Of a DNA stretch of 64,000 nucleotides, positions 59,081 to 64,000 are shown piece after piece. The stretch spans positions 1 through 64,000 of the forward strand of contig JARGFZ010000011.1 of assembly GCA_029210965.1 (NCBI GenBank), in the 5' to 3' direction. The stretch is from a bacterium (GTDB taxonomy: Bacteria; BMS3Abin14). The position numbers were made by a program, and so were the translations under genes. How positions within the stretch are numbered: the stretch's first letter is position 1; each line of letters begins with the position of its first letter. The notes under the pieces were generated by a model, which saw only the letters and a list, made by a program, of their open reading frames with translations, searched no databases and had not been told where the DNA came from.

Positions 59081-59513
59081 TTTCCTCCCGATTTCGCTGG
59101 CAGGGTTTGTGCCGGCCACTCAACCAGTCGGATAGCTGCTCCGGGTCACGGCCCATGTCGGCACCAAGTTTTTCCAAAGACAGTCCGTTGACTTGCTTGT
59201 ACCAAGACAGTCTCCCCATCAGATCATCCGGGCAGAGGATCGGCTTGTAGCCGAGGAATTTGATGACTTTCGGCATGCAACCCATTACGATCGTAGACTA
59301 GCCATTTTTCCAATTCCAGATGGTGTAGGTGGTCACGCCAATCTGAACAGCGACATCTTTTTGATACAATCCAAGTTCAAGACAATGGCGACGCAGGTGG
59401 TCACCAAGGGTGACCGGTTCTTTGGTGAGTTCTTTAGATGGTTGTATTTTAAGGGGAATTTCGATTTTATGTGGGGTGCTGGTTGAATTGGAAAACTTGT
59501 AAAAGATGTTCAA
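59043..59513 (-). pseudogene. XRE-like helix-turn-helix protein with in-frame amber codon
   Basis: One continuous frame of 157 codons. The first part (EIPLKIQPSKELTKEPVTLGD, HLRRHCLELGLYQKDVAVQIGVTTYTIWNWKNG) ends at TAG (59298-59300), and the same frame continues STIVMGCMPKVIKFLGYKPIL, then DDLMGRLSWYKQVNGLSLEKLGADMG and DPEQLSDWLSGRHKPC, matching the usual second half of this regulator family. Homologues have a basic or polar residue at the stop position. The most likely start is TTG 59513. Either a nonsense mutation or readthrough. Confidence 0.75.
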
Positions 59514-59619
59514 ACCCCTGTGGGTTCCAAGTTCTAAGTTCTAAGATTTTGGTCCAGGTCTAAGTCCAGGTCCAGGTCTTGGTCATAGGACACAGTACTT
59601 AGCTCTTAGCTCTGGTTAT

Positions 59620-60492
59620 TTAGCGTTCCGCTAAATAACCCTTCAAACACCCCGCCAAGCGCTTCATCCCCTCCTCGATCGCCTGCTCATCGGCGTTGGA
59701 GAAGTTCAGGCGCATGGTGTTTTTCCCGCTCCCGTCTGCGTAAAACGGCTCACCGGGCACAAAAGCGACACCCTTTTCGATAGCCCGGTTGAAAAGATCT
59801 GTGCTCGAGCAGCCCTCCGGCAGTGTCACCCACAGGAACATGCCGCCCTGGGGTTTGGTGAACCCGATCTCATCCGGAAACTGCTCTTCCAGCATCCTGA
59901 CCATGCAGGAAGCCTGATCCCGGTACCGTTCCCGAATTTCTTCGATATGTTCATCCAGGTCGTTGTCGGCAAGGTACTGCCATGCAAGATGCTGGGTAAA
60001 GGTGCTCGTGTGAAGGTCAGCAGCCTGTTTTGCAATGAGCAACCGTTCCATGATCTCATCAGGAGCCACCACCCAACCCACCCTCAGCCCCGGAGCAGCC
60101 ACCTTGGAGAGGGTGCCCAGCATGATCGAGTGGCCGCCTGCCCAACGTCCTTCTCCCCCGTGGCTGTCTCCACCAAAGCTATCTCCAAACGATCCGATGG
60201 GCGGCAGGTGCTCACCTTCAAAACGCAGCTCTCCGTAAGGATCGTCTTCAAGCAGCACGATCCCGTGTTTGCCGCAAAGGTGGGCCACTTTCCGGCGTTT
60301 TTCCAGGGAGTAGCTCATTCCGGAGGGGTTCTGGAAGTTCGGGATCGCATAAAACAGCTTGCTGTTTACTGACCTGAACTGCCTTTCAAGATCATCGAGG
60401 TCAGGCCCGTCACCCGTCAGTTCAACCTGGCTGATGCTGCCTGTGTAGAGGGAAAACGCCTGTATGGCGCCCAGGTAACCAGGTCTTTCCAT
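59620..60492 (-). pseudogene. PLP-dependent aminotransferase (class I/II, LysN/MocR-core type), 5'-truncated
   Basis: 290 residues against about 390-400 in intact 2-aminoadipate/branched-chain aminotransferases of this group. Present: YLGAIQAFSLYTG, FYAIPNFQNPSGMSYSLEKRR, LLEDDPYGELRFEG, the PLP lysine in MLGTLSKVAAPGLRVGWVV, and GGMFLWVTLP. Missing: the first about 100 residues with the small-domain strand and the glycine-rich GSQQGLD-type motif. Upstream of ATG 60492 only 'HVA' could belong to the native frame before a stop. Without the N-terminal part the enzyme is unlikely to bind substrate normally. Confidence 0.8.
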
Positions 60493-60625
60493 GGCAACAT
60501 GCTATCATTTTAATAGCAATCTACCGCAACTTCCAGACAGTTCGGCTGAGTTTGTTGGATAGCATTTACTTTGGACGGTTTATTCCTCTTTAGATCTGAC
60601 ATTCCGGATCCTCTCCGGTGTGGTG

Positions 60626-62260
60626 TCAGGTAAAGTAGAGGTTATCGATGAACAGATCTTCGAAGTCCGGGTCCCCTGCGACACTGTGATGGATTGTTTT
60701 CTCTACCAGTTTTTCACCCTCAAACTTCGCTTTTTCAGATAACAGGATCATGGAAGCTCCAAGCATAGCTGTATTCCCGGCCAGAACGTACCGGTCCGGC
60801 GGCAGTTCAGGCAGAAGGCCGATCCTGACAGCGTTGGCCAGGTTCAGGCGGCTGCCGAATGCCCCGGCAAGGTACACCTGCTCAAGGTCCCTCTTATCCA
60901 GACCAATACTTTTCAGGAGAAGCTGAAAGGTCGCTGCTATAGCTGCCTTTGCTTTTTGCACCGTGGCCACATCTTCACCTTTCAGAGCCACACTGTTCTT
61001 TTCCAGGTCGTTCTCCCGGGCGTCCTCCCCGCCGATCACGAACTTTCCATCCTTCACCCGTGGGTGAGAACCCTCAACAATCAGTCCCGTGCTGTCCACA
61101 ATGCCGGAACGCAGCATAGAGGCGATGGCATCCACGATCCCTGTCCCGCAAACTCCCTTTGCTGTTCCTTCCCCTATAACCTCTGTGAGGAGGGTCCCCT
61201 CTTTGATTTCAACGCGCCAGACTGCTCCTTCAACCGCCCTCATACCCGACTTTATATGCCCTCCCTCGAAGGCCGGTCCTGAGGGGGCAGTGGCTACGAG
61301 GATCTCATCTCCGTTCCAGACAGCGATCTCGGTGTTCGTTCCAACATCAATGAGGGCCCCAATTTTCACTCCTGTGTTCTTTACAGCCAGAGTAGAGGCC
61401 AGGGCGTCGCTCCCTGCGTAACCGCCTACGAGGGGTGGAAAATAGACTTTCGCATCCCTCCCCAGCCCCATATTAAAGGGGAGATCCAGGGCCCGGTCCG
61501 TGCGCGCAGCTCCATCGAAAGGCACGTAGGGGGGCAGGAGCAGGGTTTTTCCCGGGAGCCCCAATGAAAGGTGGTGCACAGCGCTATTACCCACCGCGGT
61601 CACCCTGGTGACCCTTCCTATGGACACACCGCTTCTCAGGCAAAGAGACCGTATCAACTCCCCTACAGTGGTCCAGATCAGCTCACTAAAACGCGGAACC
61701 AGGGCGCTGTCTGCGTCCGCAGCATCCATTCGGGAGATGATATCCTCCCCCCAGGGTAAATGAGGGTTTGGCGCTGACTTTATATCCAGTGGTCGCGTGT
61801 GGGACATATCGAACAGAGCGGCGACGATGGATGTTGTCCCCATATCTACCGCCACTCCGAAACCGGTGCCATCGGTGGAAATAAGATCCGGCCGCCAGAG
61901 GGGTGAGCCCCAAACCTCTTTCCACCGTCCGGTAAGGTCCACCTCCAGCATACGCTCCTGGTCAATGGAGATATTCAGATCCCCGTTTACAATGACACGG
62001 CAGGCCAGACGATGTTCGTGATCCGCTGACCGCTCTCCCAGCAGGCCGGCTTCCTGAAGGGTGGGTTTTCCGGCATCCCCACTGACAACCCGCACAACAC
62101 AGCGCCCGCAGGTGCCATTGTCGGAACAGGTCCCGTCCACATAAACACCCTCACTTCGCAAAGTCTCACGCAGGTTTCTGCCCGTTGGGACTTGGTAGGA
62201 ACCAATGCCTTCAACGGTTACAACGGCTGCAGGTTGCTTCCGGTTTTTATCATCATTCAT
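60626..62260 (-). CDS. RACo-like corrinoid-protein reductive activator (2Fe-2S + ASKHA, DUF4445)
   Basis: 544-residue iron-sulfur protein that in known cases uses ATP to re-reduce inactive Co(II) corrinoid proteins. The N-terminal 2Fe-2S ferredoxin domain has CSDNGTCGRC and a later LACRV cysteine. The ASKHA ATPase part shows FGVAVDMGTTSIVAALFD, GALIDVGTNTEIAVW, APSGPAFEGGHIKSGM, CGTGIVDAIASML and VYLAGAFGSRLNL. It is RACo-type rather than RamA-type, which carries C-terminal 4Fe-4S clusters. No corrinoid protein or methyltransferase lies within the window. The start ATG follows a weak Shine-Dalgarno. Confidence 0.88.
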   Translation of the reverse strand: MNDDKNRKQPAAVVTVEGIGSYQVPTGRNLRETLRSEGVYVDGTCSDNGTCGRCVVRVVSGDAGKPTLQEAGLLGERSADHEHRLACRVIVNGDLNISIDQERMLEVDLTGRWKEVWGSPLWRPDLISTDGTGFGVAVDMGTTSIVAALFDMSHTRPLDIKSAPNPHLPWGEDIISRMDAADADSALVPRFSELIWTTVGELIRSLCLRSGVSIGRVTRVTAVGNSAVHHLSLGLPGKTLLLPPYVPFDGAARTDRALDLPFNMGLGRDAKVYFPPLVGGYAGSDALASTLAVKNTGVKIGALIDVGTNTEIAVWNGDEILVATAPSGPAFEGGHIKSGMRAVEGAVWRVEIKEGTLLTEVIGEGTAKGVCGTGIVDAIASMLRSGIVDSTGLIVEGSHPRVKDGKFVIGGEDARENDLEKNSVALKGEDVATVQKAKAAIAATFQLLLKSIGLDKRDLEQVYLAGAFGSRLNLANAVRIGLLPELPPDRYVLAGNTAMLGASMILLSEKAKFEGEKLVEKTIHHSVAGDPDFEDLFIDNLYFT

Positions 62261-62294
62261 GATTGTACGTTTATAGCATAAAGGGGGAATCTTC

Positions 62295-62326
62295 GTGTGT
62301 GCGTGTGTGCGTGATTGCGTGATTGC
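62295..62326 (+). repeat. 8-bp tandem repeat array
   Basis: Four consecutive units, gtgtgtgc twice and gtgattgc twice, followed within 40 bases by related words in inverse orientation (acgcaattacgcaaac, about 62344-62360). Intergenic. Confidence 0.8.
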
Positions 62327-62445
62327 GTACCTGTGTCAGATCTTACGCAATTACGCAAACACTCATTCACGAGCGGTCTAGTGGCAGAATTTGAACATTG
62401 ATTTCTCTCTTGCCTAGAGCTGTCATCCACCTATAGAGTGACACG

Positions 62446-63633
62446 ATGCACACCGAGACTGCTCACGCTTCCTCTCCAGCCGTTTCCAGATGGTGGATCC
62501 TTTTTTTGGTCCACCTTTCCGTGCTTGCATTCGGTCTCAATTTGCAGATGATCCCGCCCCTGCTTCCCAGGCTGATCGCTGAAATAGGCCTCACACATAC
62601 ACAGGTGGGAGTTCTCATGGGACTCTTCACCCTGCCCGGTATCTTTCTGGCCATCCCGGGGGGAAGGGTCTCCGATACCATCGGACCCAGGAGTGTCGCC
62701 CTCTGGTCTTTGGCGCTGCTCACTGTGGGGGCCCTTCTCATGGTACCCCTTCACCCGTGGTTCCTCTATCTTGGGAGGCTCTGCTCGGGCATCGGCGGCG
62801 GTGTTCTGGTGGTCGTAGCCCCACAGATCATCGCACGCACTTTTCACGGACGGGAACTGGGAATGGCAATGGGTATTTTCAACACAGCGGTACCCATTGG
62901 GACTATTGCAGCCTTTAACCTTCTCGGCTTTTTTGCCGGCAGGTTCGGCATTCCCGTGGTTTTTATGGCCACGGCCTCCTTCTCCTTTGTGGCGATGACC
63001 GCGTTCTTTCTCACTTATGCCGACCCCCAGCAGGGTTTAAGGCAAGCCCCTGCAGCCGAAAAGGAAAAACCGCCGCCCCTGGGTGGGGCTATCTGGCTGA
63101 TATCCCTGGTGTGGGTCCTCTTTAACATATCCATCCTCGCCTACTTTACCTACGCCATAGATCACTTCACCGGGGGTGGCATGGTGCCTTCTGCGGCGCG
63201 TTTTTCAGGCAGTCTGCCCATGCTTCTTTCCATCTTTCTAACCCCTGTGGCGGGTTTCGCCATGCACCGTTACGGACTGCGATGGTCCCTGCTTATTGCT
63301 GGCTGCGCGGTGGCCTCGGCAGCCATCCTTCTCATTCTGACACCGGACCACACCATGATCATAGTATGGTCTCTTTTCCTGGGCATCGGGATATCCATGG
63401 TTCCGCCTGCTGTGTTCACTATCATCGGGGAGGTGGTTCCTCCAGCCAGGGCAGGGGCCGCCTTCGGTTTGATGACGACGATCTTCAACCTGGGAATCTT
63501 CTTCGGCATCCCTCTCATTGGTCATGTGAGAGACCTGACTTCCACCTACCGGGTCAGCTTTATCCTCATGTCCATCATAATGGCTATGGGTGCAGTTGCT
63601 GCAGCACTTTCAACACGTATGGTATCAAGATGA
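62446..63633 (+). CDS. MFS transporter
   Basis: 395-residue inner-membrane transporter with 12 predicted helices. The loop 2-3 signature is GGRVSDTIGPRSVALW, close to the MFS consensus GxLaDrxGrr, and the second half repeats the pattern (AGFAMHRYGLRWSLLIAGC). Helix 5 has GMGIFNTAVPIGTIAAFNLLG-like spacing (AMGIFNTAVPIGT). A short hydrophilic loop (PQQGLRQAPAAEKEKPPPLGG) separates the halves. The family resembles CynX/NarK-type sugar or anion carriers; the substrate is unknown. ATG 62446 has no clear Shine-Dalgarno. Confidence 0.87.
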   Translation: MHTETAHASSPAVSRWWILFLVHLSVLAFGLNLQMIPPLLPRLIAEIGLTHTQVGVLMGLFTLPGIFLAIPGGRVSDTIGPRSVALWSLALLTVGALLMVPLHPWFLYLGRLCSGIGGGVLVVVAPQIIARTFHGRELGMAMGIFNTAVPIGTIAAFNLLGFFAGRFGIPVVFMATASFSFVAMTAFFLTYADPQQGLRQAPAAEKEKPPPLGGAIWLISLVWVLFNISILAYFTYAIDHFTGGGMVPSAARFSGSLPMLLSIFLTPVAGFAMHRYGLRWSLLIAGCAVASAAILLILTPDHTMIIVWSLFLGIGISMVPPAVFTIIGEVVPPARAGAAFGLMTTIFNLGIFFGIPLIGHVRDLTSTYRVSFILMSIIMAMGAVAAALSTRMVSR

Positions 63634-63654
63634 TATCGCCAATCTTGATTGTAT

Positions 63655-63920
63655 CTTCAAAATCATCAACGCACCCCCGTTTGGGGCGCCCGGATCAATT
63701 ACCAATGCGCCTGGGAACGGCGCCCGGATCGATGATCGATCACAATATCATCGATCCGTGAGGGAACCGAAAACCGCGCGTTACGGTTCCCGTTGAGCGA
63801 AAGACCCGCCTGGACTTTCGCGATATAACAGCAGTCTTCGTGAGGAAAGCGGAAACCACGTTTTTCGCTTTCCGTAGAACAAAAAGCCTATCCTATAATG
63901 GACTTTTTGCGACCCTTTAA
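63655..63920. mobile_element. Modular hairpin array, copy 2 (expanded)
   Basis: Successive perfect or near-perfect hairpins: ggatcgatgat / atcatcgatcc (63726-63757), gggaaccg / cggttccc (63762-63791), gcgaaag / ctttcgc (63797-63821) and ggaaagcggaaa / ttttcgctttcc (63844-63873, one wobble). The end gactttttgcgaccc (63901-63915) matches the reverse complement of the start of the element at 38891. It has two or more hairpin modules that copy 1 lacks. It ends just before the short-chain dehydrogenase gene. Confidence 0.65.
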
Positions 63921-63936
63921 TAGAAAGGAGATCGTC

Positions 63937-64000
63937 ATGACCCTGAAAGGACTGACTGCATTGGTCACAGGAGGCAGCCGGGGGATCGGCGCGGCATGCT
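63937..64000 (+). CDS. Short-chain dehydrogenase/reductase, N-terminus only
   Basis: The gene runs off the window after 21 codons. The visible part, MTLKGLTALVTGGSRGIGAA, is the Rossmann cofactor-binding start (TGGSRGIG) of the SDR superfamily, close to 3-oxoacyl-ACP reductase (FabG) or related dehydrogenases. AAAGGAG lies six bases upstream of the ATG. The enzyme's substrate cannot be told from this fragment. Confidence 0.85.
   Translation, partial: MTLKGLTALVTGGSRGIGAAC

Noticed and set aside
18124-59300. Complete reassignment of TAG to an amino acid
   Set aside because: Several intact genes end naturally at TAG with family-typical C-termini, so TAG is still a stop codon; only occasional readthrough or mutation remains possible.
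60626-62260. RamA-type activator for pyrrolysine-dependent methylamine methyltransferases
   Set aside because: The protein has an N-terminal 2Fe-2S domain and lacks the C-terminal 4Fe-4S clusters of RamA, so it gives no support for pyrrolysine use.
62295-62360. CRISPR-like short repeats
   Set aside because: Units are only 8 bp with no spacers; this is a simple tandem repeat. No CRISPR array or cas gene was seen anywhere in the window.

Overview
The window looks like chromosome of a Gram-negative, anaerobic or facultative bacterium of the Deltaproteobacteria sensu lato (Desulfobacterota-like). This is an inference from gene content: an octaheme cytochrome, a ResB/CcsA heme-attachment pair, a sigma-54-driven exopolysaccharide operon, DUF3047 and DUF255 proteins, a RACo-like corrinoid-protein activator, and intergenic gaps filled with dispersed repeats. 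No rRNA, plasmid or phage backbone is visible. The only RNA gene found with full support is a tRNA-Leu(CAA); a fluoride riboswitch is recognised by sequence.

Layout. (1) 0.3-11.1 kb, minus strand: an exopolysaccharide locus. It has two sigma-54 activators, a Wza-type exporter, an outer-membrane barrel, a Wzz-type chain-length protein, a tyrosine-kinase-like ATPase and a NusG-like antiterminator. A sugar transferase with a GGDEF-like front end lies beyond a 1 kb repeat-filled gap. A sigma-54 promoter precedes the activator gene that heads the operon. (2) 11.7-18.9 kb: tRNA-Leu, a KamA-like radical SAM enzyme, an octaheme cytochrome plus ArsR-type regulator bracketed by inverted 72-bp repeats, and two small fibronectin-III proteins, one interrupted by an amber codon. 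(3) 20-32 kb: a GT2 glycosyltransferase, an AMIN-like periplasmic protein, an acetyltransferase-like protein, a nucleotidase-like HAD enzyme, ResB/CcsA, a DUF255 thioredoxin-domain protein, DUF3047 and transketolase. (4) 32.5-42.7 kb: a signalling region with a decayed and an intact response-regulator/diguanylate cyclase, a FecR protein split by an amber codon, a sensor kinase, a secreted protein of unknown function, an M20 peptidase and an HD-GYP response regulator. (5) 42.7-48.5 kb: a fluoride riboswitch and terminator ahead of a cation/proton antiporter, a dead group II intron, a frameshifted GIY-YIG-like gene and a PlsC-like acyltransferase. (6) 48.6-58.5 kb: a foreign-looking cassette (LacI regulator, complete ABC transporter with two ATPases and a small membrane protein, DhaK-DhaL kinase) between a broken comM fragment and an orphan HipB-like gene. 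(7) 58.5-64 kb: broken HTH genes, a 5'-truncated aminotransferase, a RACo-like protein, an MFS transporter, a large hairpin array and the start of a short-chain dehydrogenase.

How parts may work together. The exopolysaccharide operon carries its own activator and appears to respond to RpoN. A second RpoN-like promoter with an upstream palindrome precedes the fibronectin-III lipoprotein, so surface proteins may share that control. Cyclic-di-GMP synthesis (34 kb) and breakdown (41.5 kb) genes lie close together. The ABC/DhaKL cassette probably imports a triose, glycerol or related polyol and phosphorylates it.

Notable at the whole-window scale: five coding frames continue through an in-frame TAG; several stop codons are supplied by palindromes or MITE-like ends; and two loci share a modular array of hairpins.
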